Below, piece after piece: positions 51,539 to 61,438 of a stretch of 64,000 bases of DNA. The notes under the pieces were generated by a model that was given only the letters and a program-made list of their open reading frames with translations, ran no database searches and was not told the origin of the DNA. A program made the translations under genes and the position numbers. This stretch comes from Sphingobium cloacae (GTDB taxonomy: Bacteria; Pseudomonadota; Alphaproteobacteria; Sphingomonadales; Sphingomonadaceae). How positions within the stretch are numbered: position 1 is the first letter of the stretch; each line of letters begins with the position of its first letter. The DNA lies in contig NZ_AP017655.1 in the NCBI RefSeq assembly GCF_002355855.1, forward strand, positions 1,240,001 through 1,304,000, in the 5' to 3' direction.

Positions 51539-53584
51539 ATGGCGACCAAAGCGAACGGCAAGGCTTCAGGTGAGGATACGGATACGGGCGACGCGCCGCT
51601 GCTGGATCTGAACGAGGCATCGGTCAAGAAGCTGATCGCCCGCGCGAAGAAGCGCGGCTACATCACCTATGACGAACTGAACGACGCCCTGCCGCAGGAC
51701 CAGATGTCCTCCGAGCAGATCGAGGACATCATGTCCGCGCTCAACGAAATGGGCGTCAACATCGTCGAGAACGAGGAAGCCGGGGAAGACGGCGACGACC
51801 AGCGCGACGATGACGGCGACGATAGCACCGATTCGAGCGAGGATGAGGATGGCGCGCCCCGGCTCGTCACCGAAAAGAAGAAGGAAACCGTCGATCGCAC
51901 CGACGATCCGGTCCGCATGTACCTGCGCGAGATGGGCGCGGTGGAACTGCTCTCGCGCGAGGGCGAGATCGCCATCGCCAAGCGGATCGAGGCGGGCCGC
52001 GACACGATGATCCTGGGGCTTTGCGAAAGCCCCACGACCTTCAACGCGATCATCGAATGGTCGACTGCCCTCAACAATGGCGAGATGCAGCTTCGCGAGA
52101 TTCTTGATCTCGACGCCATGCTGTCGAAGGACCCGGCTCCGGAAAATCTGGAGGAAGGGGCAGAGGACGATGACGGTGAAATCAGCGAGAAGACCGCTGG
52201 CCCCAGCTTCAAGGAAGAGGAAGAGCCGGAAGAGGAGCCCGCCGATTCCGACGAGGATGAGGACGGCCTGACCGAACGCCGATCCCGCCGGGTGGAAGAG
52301 GAAGAGGAGGAAGACAACACCCTCTCCCTCGCCCAGATGGAAGAGACTTTGAAGCCGATGGCGCTGGAGAAGTTCGCGACCATCACGGAGATTTTCCGCA
52401 CCTTCTCCAACGCGCAGGCCGCGCGCATGACCGCGATGGCCAGCGGCGAAAGCCTCAGTCAGAAGGCGGAGGACAGCTATCAGGAATTGCGCGAGCAACT
52501 GACGGCCGAGGTCGAAAGCGTCCAGTTTCACCAGCAGAAGATCGAATATCTGGTCGACCAGCTCTATGCCTATAACCGGCGCCTCACCGCCCTGGGCGGG
52601 CAGATGCTGCGTCTGGCCGAGCGGCACAAGGTCAGCCGCAAGGATTTCCTCGATCGCTATGTCAATCATGAGCTGGATGACGGCTGGCTCGACAAGGTGA
52701 GCGGCCTCGATAAGAAATGGGCTGCCTTCGCGGCCGCCGAAGGGCGCGCGGTCGACCGCATCCGCAACGAGGTGGGCGAGATCGCGCAGGCGACCGGCAT
52801 GTCTCTGAGCGAGTTCCGCCGCATCGTGAACATGGTGCAGAAGGGCGAGCGCGAAGCGCGCATCGCGAAGAAGGAAATGGTGGAGGCGAACCTGCGCCTC
52901 GTCATCTCCATCGCTAAAAAATATACGAACCGTGGCCTGCAATTCCTTGATCTTATTCAGGAAGGCAATATCGGCCTGATGAAAGCAGTCGATAAGTTCG
53001 AGTATCGCCGGGGCTACAAGTTCAGCACCTATGCGACTTGGTGGATCAGGCAGGCGATCACGCGTTCCATCGCGGATCAGGCCCGCACTATCCGCATCCC
53101 GGTCCATATGATCGAAACGATCAACAAGCTGGTCCGCACGTCCCGCCAGTTCCTGCACGAACAGGGCCGCGAGCCGACGCCGGAGGAAATGGCCGAACGC
53201 CTCTCCATGCCGCTGGAGAAAGTCCGCAAGGTCATGAAGATCGCGAAGGAGCCGATCTCCCTTGAAACGCCGATCGGCGACGAGGAGGATTCGCACCTGG
53301 GCGACTTCATCGAGGACAAGAACGCCATCATCCCGGTGGACGCCGCGATTCAGGCCAACCTCAAGGAAACCGTGACGCGGGTTCTGGCCTCGCTCACCCC
53401 GCGCGAGGAGCGCGTGCTGCGGATGCGCTTCGGCATCGGCATGAACACCGATCACACGCTGGAGGAAGTGGGCCAGCAGTTCAGCGTGACCCGTGAACGC
53501 ATCCGCCAGATCGAGGCAAAGGCGCTGCGCAAGCTCAAGCACCCCTCGCGCTCGCGCAAGATGCGGAGTTTCCTCGACCAATAA
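51539..53584 (+). CDS. rpoD: RNA polymerase primary sigma factor (sigma-70)
   Basis: 681 residues. Region 1.1 near the N-terminus ([26 protein letters not shown]), [23 protein letters not shown] (1.2), a highly acidic non-conserved region (about 200-265), then 2.3-2.4 ([22 protein letters not shown]), region 3 and region 4 ([35 protein letters not shown]). Housekeeping sigma factor. It follows dnaG by about 40 bases, the alphaproteobacterial version of the macromolecular synthesis operon. Confidence 0.98.
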   Translation: MATKANGKASGEDTDTGDAPLLDLNEASVKKLIARAKKRGYITYDELNDALPQDQMSSEQIEDIMSALNEMGVNIVENEEAGEDGDDQRDDDGDDSTDSSEDEDGAPRLVTEKKKETVDRTDDPVRMYLREMGAVELLSREGEIAIAKRIEAGRDTMILGLCESPTTFNAIIEWSTALNNGEMQLREILDLDAMLSKDPAPENLEEGAEDDDGEISEKTAGPSFKEEEEPEEEPADSDEDEDGLTERRSRRVEEEEEEDNTLSLAQMEETLKPMALEKFATITEIFRTFSNAQAARMTAMASGESLSQKAEDSYQELREQLTAEVESVQFHQQKIEYLVDQLYAYNRRLTALGGQMLRLAERHKVSRKDFLDRYVNHELDDGWLDKVSGLDKKWAAFAAAEGRAVDRIRNEVGEIAQATGMSLSEFRRIVNMVQKGEREARIAKKEMVEANLRLVISIAKKYTNRGLQFLDLIQEGNIGLMKAVDKFEYRRGYKFSTYATWWIRQAITRSIADQARTIRIPVHMIETINKLVRTSRQFLHEQGREPTPEEMAERLSMPLEKVRKVMKIAKEPISLETPIGDEEDSHLGDFIEDKNAIIPVDAAIQANLKETVTRVLASLTPREERVLRMRFGIGMNTDHTLEEVGQQFSVTRERIRQIEAKALRKLKHPSRSRKMRSFLDQ

Positions 53585-53608
53585 ACGGTCGTCCGGAACG
53601 GAATACGG

Positions 53609-53639
53609 AAAAGGCGGCCTAGATGGCCGCCTTTTCTTT
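53609..53639 (+). terminator. Rho-independent terminator of the yqeY-dnaG-rpoD run
   Basis: AAAAGGCGGCC pairs with GGCCGCCTTTT around TAGAT, followed by CTTT. Located 25 bases after the rpoD stop. A textbook intrinsic terminator. Confidence 0.92.
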
Positions 53640-53693
53640 GGATGCTGTTTGCCCCCCTATCAATGGTTAGCGGACTGTCTGCTTCCAACATGG

Positions 53694-53795
53694 CCCGTTC
53701 GGGCTGAGCTTGTCGAAGGGCCGCCTGAGCGAAGTCGAAGACTCTGCACCTCACTTCGTTCGGTAGAAGGCTTCGACAAGCTTAGTCCGAACGAA
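53694..53795. repeat. Inverted pair of sphingomonad GAGCTTGTCGAAG repeats
   Basis: CGTTCGGGCTGAGCTTGTCG with following AAGGG (53695-53720) and, inverted, CTTCGACAAGCTTAGTCCGA then ACG (53771-53793) match at 21 of 23 positions. A related short piece, CTGAGCGAAGTCGAAG, lies between. Such units are frequent between sphingomonad genes. The rest of 53640-53915 shows nothing else. Confidence 0.8.
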
Positions 53796-53915
53796 GTGGG
53801 GAGCGGTAATAGATACCCAAAACCCGCCATTACAGACCATGATATTACCCGCTCCATAAATCGCCTCACTCTCGGATATCTTTCCCACTGTCCCATCCCG
53901 CGCTAGACCCGCCGC

Positions 53916-54764
53916 ATGACCCTTCCGACGGGCGCGACCCGCTTTGCGCGCATCCGCGCCCATCTCGAATCCGTCCGTGTCGCGGCGGGACCGCGCGCAT
54001 GGATCTATGAGTTCCTGCTCTTTGGCTTCAAACAGGGCTGGGCCTGCCTGTTCGGCGGCCTCATGCTCGCGTTGCTGCTTGGCACGCATTTTTTCTATCC
54101 GGCCCATGCCTCCCTCCACCGCTATGACTTCCTGACGCTCGCCGCACTCGCCATTCAGATCGCGATGCTCGCCCTGCGCCTCGAAACCGTGCGGGAGGCA
54201 CTGGTGATCTGCGCCTTCCACGTCGTCGGCACGATCATGGAATTGTTCAAGACCAACGCGGGATCGTGGATATACCCCGAACAGAGCTTCCTCCACATCG
54301 GCGCCGTGCCGCTTTTCTCCGGTTTCATGTACGCGGCAGTCGGCAGCTATATCGCCCGCATCTGGCGCATATTCGACTTCTCCTTCAGCCGCTATCCGCC
54401 CGTCTGGACCACGGCGCTGCTGGCGGGTGCGATCTATGTCAATTTCTTCGCCCATCACTGGCTGCCCGACATCCGCCTTGCCCTGTTCGCCTGCGCCATT
54501 CTGCTCTTCATCCGCACGACGATCTGGTTCACGCCATGGCATGAGCCGCGCAGGATGCCGCTGCTGCTGGGCTTCTTCCTCGTCGCGCTGTTCATCTGGT
54601 TCGCGGAGAATATCGGGACCTTCGCCAACGCCTGGACCTATCCCGACCAGCGCGATGGCTGGCAGATGGTCAGCATCGCCAAGCTCGGCTCCTGGTATCT
54701 GCTGATGATCATCTCCTTCGTGCTCGTCTCCCTCATCCACGGCGTCCGTCGCAGGCCCGGCTGA
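53916..54764 (+). CDS. DUF817 family integral membrane protein
   Basis: 282 residues with about eight hydrophobic segments. WIYEFLLFGFKQGWACLFGGLML, FHVVGTIMELFKTNAGSWIYPE and FAENIGTFANAWTYPDQRDGW are the conserved parts of DUF817. Inner membrane; function unknown. It ends 44 bases before the VWA gene and may be cotranscribed. Confidence 0.9.
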   Translation: MTLPTGATRFARIRAHLESVRVAAGPRAWIYEFLLFGFKQGWACLFGGLMLALLLGTHFFYPAHASLHRYDFLTLAALAIQIAMLALRLETVREALVICAFHVVGTIMELFKTNAGSWIYPEQSFLHIGAVPLFSGFMYAAVGSYIARIWRIFDFSFSRYPPVWTTALLAGAIYVNFFAHHWLPDIRLALFACAILLFIRTTIWFTPWHEPRRMPLLLGFFLVALFIWFAENIGTFANAWTYPDQRDGWQMVSIAKLGSWYLLMIISFVLVSLIHGVRRRPG

Positions 54765-54808
54765 AAAGCCCGCTTGCATCCCGGCGCACGCTGCCCGACA
54801 AGCGCCCG

Positions 54809-55984
54809 ATGCTGCTCAACTTCCTAGACGCCCTGCGCGCCGCCGGCATTCCCGCCAGCATCAAGGAACATCTTCTGCTTCTGGAAGCGCTGGACCGTGA
54901 CGTCATCGAACGCCGTCCCGAAGACTTCTATTATCTCGCCCGCGCCACCTATGTGAAGGACGAGGGACTGCTCGACCGTTTCGATCAGGTTTTCGCCCAG
55001 GTGTTCAAGGGCGTTCTCGGCGCCAAAGGCGTCGAGGCGGAAATTCCGGAGGAATGGCTGCGCCTGGTCGCGGAGAAATTCCTGTCGCCCGAGGAGATGG
55101 AAAAGATCAAGTCGCTGGGCGACTGGGACGAAATCATGGAGACGCTCAAGAAGCGCCTCGAAGAACAGAAAGAGCGCCATCAGGGCGGCAACAAGTGGAT
55201 CGGCACCGGCGGCACCTCTCCCTTCGGCCATGGCGGCTACAATCCCGAGGGCGTGCGGATCGGCGGGGAAAGCCGCCACAAGCGCGCCATCAAGGTCTGG
55301 GAAAAGCGCGAGTTTCAGAATCTCGACAACAGCAAGGAACTGGGCACGCGCAACATCAAGGTGGCGTTGCGCCGCCTGCGCCGCTTCGCCCGCGAAGGCG
55401 CGGCGGACGAACTGGACCTCGATGAAACCGTCCGCGGCACCGCGCGGCAGGGCTGGCTCGACATCCGCATGCGGCCGGAACGGCACAATGCGGTGAAGCT
55501 ATTGCTTTTCCTCGACGTCGGCGGATCGATGGACCCCTATATCAAGCTCTGCGAGGAGCTGTTTTCCGCCGCGACCGGCGAATTCAAGAATATGGAGTTC
55601 TTCTACTTCCACAACTGCCTCTACGAATCGGTGTGGAAGAACAACCTGCGCCGTTTTACGGAGCGGACGCCCACATGGGACATCCTGCACAAATATGGGC
55701 ATGATTATAAGGTGATCTTCGTCGGCGACGCAGCGATGAGTCCCTATGAAATCACCCATCCGGGCGGTTCGGTCGAACATATGAATGCGGAATCCGGAGC
55801 GGTGTGGATGCAGCGCGTCACCCACACCTATCCCGCCGCCGTCTGGCTTAACCCGATGGAGCGCAGCCATTGGGCCTATAATCAATCGACGAAGATCATG
55901 CGGCAATTGATGAACGACCGCATGTATCCCCTGACCATAGAGGGTATCGACGAAGCGATGCGCGAACTCACCCGCAAGCGTTAG
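54809..55984 (+). CDS. VWA domain-containing CoxE-like protein
   Basis: 391 residues. N-terminal helical part ([39 protein letters not shown]), a long charged linker, then the CoxE/VWA domain with [12 protein letters not shown], in which the usual DxSxS metal site reads [23 protein letters not shown] and [14 protein letters not shown] follow. Partners are normally MoxR AAA+ ATPases; none is in the window. Probably a metal-insertion or assembly helper. Confidence 0.88.
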   Translation: MLLNFLDALRAAGIPASIKEHLLLLEALDRDVIERRPEDFYYLARATYVKDEGLLDRFDQVFAQVFKGVLGAKGVEAEIPEEWLRLVAEKFLSPEEMEKIKSLGDWDEIMETLKKRLEEQKERHQGGNKWIGTGGTSPFGHGGYNPEGVRIGGESRHKRAIKVWEKREFQNLDNSKELGTRNIKVALRRLRRFAREGAADELDLDETVRGTARQGWLDIRMRPERHNAVKLLLFLDVGGSMDPYIKLCEELFSAATGEFKNMEFFYFHNCLYESVWKNNLRRFTERTPTWDILHKYGHDYKVIFVGDAAMSPYEITHPGGSVEHMNAESGAVWMQRVTHTYPAAVWLNPMERSHWAYNQSTKIMRQLMNDRMYPLTIEGIDEAMRELTRKR

Positions 55985-56079
55985 GCGCGGGCCTGTTCCT
56001 CCATCGGGAAAGTCCCGATGATCGTCGGCGCGCGCCGTTTCCCACGAGCGGCTGCACGGAAAGGCGTCACCAGAGCCTG

Positions 56080-57171
56080 TCAGCCAGCCTGGAACAACAT
56101 CCCGCCCGTCATGGGTTCCGGGGCGCCGGTGGTGCCGGGAAAGCTGATGGCCAGCGCCTTGACCGACCGCACGGCCATATAGGCAAAGCCCTGCGCCTCC
56201 AGCGCGTCGCCATCCCAGCCCAACTCATCGACGGGCCGCACGTCCACGCCCGTCCGCTGCGCCAGCATCGCCATCAGCGTCCTGTTATGCCGCCCGCCGC
56301 CCGCCACATAGATGCGTTGCGGGCGCGCCTCCAGATGCTCGAGCCCCCGCGCCACGGCAGCGGCGGAAAAAGCCGTCAAGGTGGCCGCCCCATCTTCCAG
56401 CGACAGCCCTCGCGCCGCTTCGATGGAGAAGGCTTCCCGGTCGATGCTCTTGGGCGGCGGCGCGGCGAACCATGGATCGGCCAGCATCGCCGCCAGCCGC
56501 GCGTCATCCACCCGCCCTTTCGCCGCCGTCGCACCGCCCGCGTCAAAGCCGCCCGCGCCATGGCTTTGCATCCAGTTGTCGATCAGCCCGCTCGCCATGC
56601 CGGTATCGAAGGCGACCAGCTCCCCTTCCGCTCCGATGGCCGTGATATTCGCCACGCCGCCCAGATTCAGCACCGCCACCGGCTTCGCCAGCCCATGCGC
56701 CAGCGCGCGATGATAAACCGGCAGCAAAGGCGCGCCCTGCCCGCCAGCCGCCACATCCGCGCTTCGCAAGTCCGCCACCACGTCGATGCCGAACGCCCCG
56801 GCCAGCGCCGCGCCGTCGCCGATCTGCCATGTCCATCTCCGCTCCGGCCGGTGCGCGACCGTATGCCCATGAAAGCCGATCACCCCGATGTCGCCCGCGA
56901 TATGCCCGCTGCGTCCCAGCAAATCGGCCACCGCCTCCACATGCAATTCGGTCAGTTCCTCCTCGACCGACCGGATCAGCGGCTCGAACCCCGGCGCATC
57001 CATCGCCATCGCCCGCTGGCACGCTTCGGCCAGCCGCAACCGGAACCCCTCGCCATAAGGCATCGCATGGAAGGCGATGGGCCGCACCGTCCCTTCGCCG
57101 TCCGTCTCGATCAGCGCAGCGTCGATGCCGTCGCGCGACGTGCCCGACATCAATCCGATTGCAAGCATCAT
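56080..57171 (-). CDS. anmK: Anhydro-N-acetylmuramic acid kinase
   Basis: 363 residues from ATG 57171 (ATG 57168 also possible). [20 protein letters not shown] at the start, [38 protein letters not shown] and YVAGGGRHN are family hallmarks. It phosphorylates and opens anhydroMurNAc in peptidoglycan recycling. Divergent from tyrS with about 70 bases between. Confidence 0.95.
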   Translation of the reverse strand: MMLAIGLMSGTSRDGIDAALIETDGEGTVRPIAFHAMPYGEGFRLRLAEACQRAMAMDAPGFEPLIRSVEEELTELHVEAVADLLGRSGHIAGDIGVIGFHGHTVAHRPERRWTWQIGDGAALAGAFGIDVVADLRSADVAAGGQGAPLLPVYHRALAHGLAKPVAVLNLGGVANITAIGAEGELVAFDTGMASGLIDNWMQSHGAGGFDAGGATAAKGRVDDARLAAMLADPWFAAPPPKSIDREAFSIEAARGLSLEDGAATLTAFSAAAVARGLEHLEARPQRIYVAGGGRHNRTLMAMLAQRTGVDVRPVDELGWDGDALEAQGFAYMAVRSVKALAISFPGTTGAPEPMTGGMLFQAG

Positions 57172-57243
57172 GCTACCCAAATGCCCATCCCCATGTTATG
57201 CGCGCCCCGATTTCCCGAGGCGACCTTTCAGACCAGACAGGCC

Positions 57244-58461
57244 ATGACGACCTACACATCCGATCTTCTCCGTTTGCTCGACACGCGCGGCTACATCCAT
57301 CAGCTCACCGATGCGGAAGGCCTTGACGCCCTCGCCGGAAAGCAGGTCGTTCCCGGCTATATCGGCTTCGATCCTACCGCGCCATCGCTGCATGTGGGCA
57401 GCCTGGTGCAGATCATGATGCTCCGGCGGATGCAGCAGGCCGGGCACAAGCCGATCGTCCTGATGGGCGGCGGCACCGGCAAGATCGGCGATCCGTCCCT
57501 GCGCGACGAAGCCCGGTCGCTGATGACGGTCGATAAGATCAAGGATAATGTCGCCAGCATCAAGCGCGTCTTCGAACGCTTCCTGACCTTCGGCGACGGG
57601 CCGAGCGACGCGGTGATGGTCGACAATGCCGACTGGCTTGATGCCCTCGAATATATCCCCTTCCTGCGCGACATCGGCCAGCATTTCTCGGTCAACCGGA
57701 TGCTGAGCTTCGATTCGGTGAAGCTGCGGCTCGACCGCGAACAGTCGCTGAGTTTCCTCGAATTCAACTACATGATCCTGCAAGCCTACGACTTCCTGGA
57801 ATTGTCGCGCCGGGCCGGGTGCCGCTTGCAGATGGGCGGCTCCGACCAGTGGGGCAATATCGTCAACGGCATCGAACTCGCCCGTCGCGTCGACGGCGCG
57901 CAAGTCTATGGTCTGACCTCCCCGCTCATCACCACGGCGGACGGCGGCAAGATGGGCAAGACCGCCAAGGGTGCGGTGTGGCTCAACGCCGATGCGCTGG
58001 CGCCTTATGATTACTGGCAGTTCTGGCGCAACACGCAGGACGCCGATGTCGGCCGCTTCATGCGCCTGTTCACCGACCTGCCCCTGGACGAGATCGCCCG
58101 GCTGGAGGCGCTGGAGGGCGCGGAAATCAACGAAGCGAAGAAAGTCCTCGCCGAAGCCGCCACCGCCCTTGCCCACGGCGCTGAAGCCGCCGCAGCCGCC
58201 GCCGAAACCGCCCGCAAGACCTTCGAGGAGGGCGCGTCCGACGCGAACCTCCCCACCGTCAGCCTCGGCGTGGAGGGTCTCACCATCGTTCAGGCGAACA
58301 CGGCGCTGGGCTTCGCGTCCTCCAACAAGGAAGTGCGCCGCAAACTTGACGAAGGCGCGATCCGCGTCAACGGCGAGGTGGTGAAAGACCCGCATCTGGC
58401 GCTGAAACCCGGCGACAAGGTCAGCTTCGGCGCGAAAAAGCATGGGCTGATCGTCGCCTGA
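57244..58461 (+). CDS. tyrS: Tyrosyl-tRNA synthetase
   Basis: 405 residues from ATG 57244. Class I motifs: HIGH-like [10 protein letters not shown] and KMSKS-like [27 protein letters not shown] and [14 protein letters not shown] are the tyrosine-binding parts, and the last 60 residues form an S4 RNA-binding domain ([20 protein letters not shown]). A longer open frame upstream is the shadow of anmK. Confidence 0.97.
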   Translation: MTTYTSDLLRLLDTRGYIHQLTDAEGLDALAGKQVVPGYIGFDPTAPSLHVGSLVQIMMLRRMQQAGHKPIVLMGGGTGKIGDPSLRDEARSLMTVDKIKDNVASIKRVFERFLTFGDGPSDAVMVDNADWLDALEYIPFLRDIGQHFSVNRMLSFDSVKLRLDREQSLSFLEFNYMILQAYDFLELSRRAGCRLQMGGSDQWGNIVNGIELARRVDGAQVYGLTSPLITTADGGKMGKTAKGAVWLNADALAPYDYWQFWRNTQDADVGRFMRLFTDLPLDEIARLEALEGAEINEAKKVLAEAATALAHGAEAAAAAAETARKTFEEGASDANLPTVSLGVEGLTIVQANTALGFASSNKEVRRKLDEGAIRVNGEVVKDPHLALKPGDKVSFGAKKHGLIVA

Positions 58462-58658
58462 GGCTATCCGCCATTCTGATTGCTGACGTTGGGCTCAATG
58501 GCGGTTCGGGATAATATCAGGGCCGGGCCGGAAACATGCTCAGCGCGAAGATCGCTGAGGTGGATGATTTTCGGGCCCGATTTACGCCTTCCAGTCTCGG
58601 TTGGCAGAATATTGCGGACGACGGAAAGCGAGCGGCCTCGCCTCCCGCCGTCAGCGCA

Positions 58659-61349
58659 TCAGAACACCACGGTCAGCGACGCCGCGATGGTCGTGCCGAT
58701 CTTGTAGCGGTTATAGAACACCTTGTTGCCGCCCAGTTGCTGGACTTCCTGATATTTCCGGCCGGTGATGTTGCGCGCCTCAAGCTTGAACTCGCTGTTG
58801 ATCGCGTTGAACAGCTTCACGCCCTGCCGCGCCACGAAATCGAGAGTGAGACCCGGCTTTTCCTTGATGTCGGGTTGCAGGTTCGGACCGCGACTGGTGA
58901 CACGCGGGCTGGCATAGGTCAGCATCAGCGTCTGCTGCGACAGCCTGTCCGTATCCTCCAGCCCCAGTTGCAGGTTCACCAGATGATCCGACTGTCCCGT
59001 CATCGGCGCGCCGTCCCGGAAATAATCCGACGCGGCGGGCAACGGCCCGGTCGTATAGCTATAGGGGATGGTCGTGTCGTCCGCGCCCACCTTCAGCTTC
59101 GACTGGGTATAGGTGTAGTTGCCGATCAGCACGACGCGGCGGCTCTGGAAGAAGGGCGAATCCCATCCGTCGAGCGGCAGATATTTCTGCGCTTCCACCT
59201 CGGCGCCGTAGAGCGTCGCTTCCGGCGCATTGGCGAAGCTGGTCGTGACGTCATATTTGTCGTTGATCGTGGTGTAGGTTTCGATCGGATTGTCGATCTT
59301 CTTGTAGAAAGCCGCCACCGTCAGCCGCTCGTCACGCCCCATATACCATTCGGCGCGAATGTCGGCGTTCCACAACTCGCTGTCCCGCAGGAACGGGTTG
59401 CCGCGATAGAAGCGGTTGGCGTCCGTATCAACGAAGGGCTGCGCGATCAGCTCGCGGAACTGCGGCCGGGCGATGGTCTTGGAACCGCTGAGACGGAATT
59501 GCAGGCCCTCTCCCGCCTCGAACGTGATGGTGGCAGCGGGCAGCCAATAGCTTTTGTTGATGCGGTTCACCGGCTCGGAGCCGGTATTGTAGACATCCAC
59601 GCCGGTGACCGACTGCTTGCCCTTTTCATAGCGGGCACCTGCGTCGATCGACAGGCCCGGCAGGATTTCCGCCCGCACCTGACCATAGCCCGCATGAACC
59701 GTAAGCGCGGCGTCATAGACCGGATAATTGCCGGAAAAGTCCAGCAGTGTCAGGTCATAAAGCTGGATCGTCGCATCCGACAGCAGATAGTCGGGCCTCA
59801 ATTGCTGCACCGGGATCGGCAGGTTGGTCGCGTCGAAATGCAGTTCATAGCGCGAAGAGGTGCGCTTCGTATCGCTGAAGGCATAGCCGGCGGTCAGCGT
59901 CAGCGCGGGCGAAACCTTGTAGCTGAGGTCCGCGCCTGCCGACCATAGGTCTTCGTTCAGGTCGCTGAAGGTGATCGACGCATCGCCACGCTGCCGGTTG
60001 AGCGCATTGACGAAGCGGTTGCCCACCGGATCGACGGATAGGTCGCGATTGGTCCGCACATAGACGAACTCACGCTCATAGGGCGCTTCCCGCTGCGAAT
60101 TGGCATAGCCGCCGCGCAGGTCGAGGCTGAGGGCATCGCCCAGCTTGAACTCGCCGACAAGCTGCGTGTCGATCAACTGCCGCTCATACCAGGCCGTGTT
60201 CTGTTGCATATAGTCCGCACCCGCGATCGCGCCATCATTCTGGCCGACCGACAGGGCCCCGCGCTTGAGCGTGTCGCGGATATAGAGGTTGGTCCAGCGG
60301 ATCTTCTGCTCGCCCAGTTCCAGCCCGACGCCCAGCAGGCCGTTCAGCGTCACCTCATTGTCGGTGGTGATCTGCTGATAATTCTTGCCCGCAGGCTGCG
60401 TCAGGTCGATGGAAGCCTGCTGCAAAGCGTCGCGCGTCCGCCATTTGTTGCTGTAGGAAAGCGTGGCGATGACGCCCAGCCGCCCGTCGCTGCCTACATC
60501 GACGGCCGTGCCGCCGTTGATCGACCCGGAGAAGTTGAACGGCAGGCTGTTCGTCCGCTGCAAGACCGACGTCTTGGCATTCAGGAACTGCATGGAAATG
60601 GCCTGGAGGTCGCCGCGTTCCATGTCCGCGAAGGGCACGCCGCCCTTGAACGCCTGCTTGAGCAGCGGCGGCACGTCGCGCGAACTGTCGTCGAAGCCGG
60701 TCCAGTCCGACTTCGCGCCATAATAGGTATAGCCCATCTGGCCGGACGTTTCGGTATTGGCGGAGCTGCCCACGCCGATTTCCAGATAGCTTTCGCTCGG
60801 GATCGCCTTGGTCGTCAGGTTGATGACGCCGCCGCCGAACTCGCCCGGGAAGTTGGGAGAGAAGCTCTTCTGCACCAGGGTCGAGGCAATGACACTGGTC
60901 GGGAAAATGTCGAGAGGAACCACGCGCTTGAGCGGTTCCGGGCTGGGCAGCGGGGAACCGTTCAGCAGCGCCAGCGAATAACGGTCGCCAAGGCCGCGCA
61001 CATAGACATAGCCGCCAGACACGACCGAAAGACCGGTGACGCGCTGGAGCGATCCGGCGATGTCGCCTTCGCCCGTGCGCTTGATGTCGGCAGCCGACAG
61101 CACGTTCACCACCTGCGGCGCGGCTTGCGAAATATTGCTGGTGCGACGGCCGGTGACGATGATGTCCGATCCGGGAATGGACACATCCACCCGGCCCTCC
61201 CCGGCGTCGGAGCGTTCGCGAGCGGTGGGCGTGCCCGGCCCGGCGCTGGGCGGAGCATCGGGCGCTGAACCGGTCTGGGCCATCGCCATCGGGGTGGCCA
61301 GCGCGGTGGAAATCAGGAGCAGGCGGGCCAGAGTGAGCGGCTTCGACAT
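58659..61349 (-). CDS. TonB-dependent receptor (phosphate-cluster candidate)
   Basis: 896 residues from ATG 61349, with AGGGGG upstream. Signal peptide ending AMAQTG. The plug has IIVTGRRTSNISQAAPQVVN, VTGLSVVSGGYVYVRGLGDR and YSLALLNGSPLPSPEPLKR, a form frequent in sphingomonads and Caulobacter. The barrel ends GTTIAASLTVVF. It follows the lipoprotein gene in the same direction, across a GC-rich hairpin. Substrate unknown. Confidence 0.93.
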   Translation of the reverse strand: MSKPLTLARLLLISTALATPMAMAQTGSAPDAPPSAGPGTPTARERSDAGEGRVDVSIPGSDIIVTGRRTSNISQAAPQVVNVLSAADIKRTGEGDIAGSLQRVTGLSVVSGGYVYVRGLGDRYSLALLNGSPLPSPEPLKRVVPLDIFPTSVIASTLVQKSFSPNFPGEFGGGVINLTTKAIPSESYLEIGVGSSANTETSGQMGYTYYGAKSDWTGFDDSSRDVPPLLKQAFKGGVPFADMERGDLQAISMQFLNAKTSVLQRTNSLPFNFSGSINGGTAVDVGSDGRLGVIATLSYSNKWRTRDALQQASIDLTQPAGKNYQQITTDNEVTLNGLLGVGLELGEQKIRWTNLYIRDTLKRGALSVGQNDGAIAGADYMQQNTAWYERQLIDTQLVGEFKLGDALSLDLRGGYANSQREAPYEREFVYVRTNRDLSVDPVGNRFVNALNRQRGDASITFSDLNEDLWSAGADLSYKVSPALTLTAGYAFSDTKRTSSRYELHFDATNLPIPVQQLRPDYLLSDATIQLYDLTLLDFSGNYPVYDAALTVHAGYGQVRAEILPGLSIDAGARYEKGKQSVTGVDVYNTGSEPVNRINKSYWLPAATITFEAGEGLQFRLSGSKTIARPQFRELIAQPFVDTDANRFYRGNPFLRDSELWNADIRAEWYMGRDERLTVAAFYKKIDNPIETYTTINDKYDVTTSFANAPEATLYGAEVEAQKYLPLDGWDSPFFQSRRVVLIGNYTYTQSKLKVGADDTTIPYSYTTGPLPAASDYFRDGAPMTGQSDHLVNLQLGLEDTDRLSQQTLMLTYASPRVTSRGPNLQPDIKEKPGLTLDFVARQGVKLFNAINSEFKLEARNITGRKYQEVQQLGGNKVFYNRYKIGTTIAASLTVVF

Positions 61350-61386
61350 GCGTTTATCCCCCTTTGGGAAAAATCTCTGCAAAGAG

Positions 61387-61418
61387 GGCGGGGAAGCGCC
61401 TGAACGCGCTCCCCCGCC
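61387..61418 (-). terminator. Intercistronic hairpin between lipoprotein and TonB receptor genes
   Basis: GGCGGGGAAGCGC (61387-61399) and GCGCTCCCCCGCC (61406-61418) form a 13-bp stem with one wobble pair. On the minus strand it is followed by a short CTCTTTG. It may lower receptor expression relative to the lipoprotein. Confidence 0.6.
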
Positions 61419-61438
61419 CCTGTTGTTGCGTGGTCGGA

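Noticed and set aside
51566..53581. A 671-codon open frame antisense to rpoD
   Set aside because: Shadow of the sigma factor gene; composition follows the complement of its codons.
56287..57243. Upstream extension of the tyrS frame
   Set aside because: It is antisense to anmK and lacks synthetase similarity; ATG 57244 fits the family.
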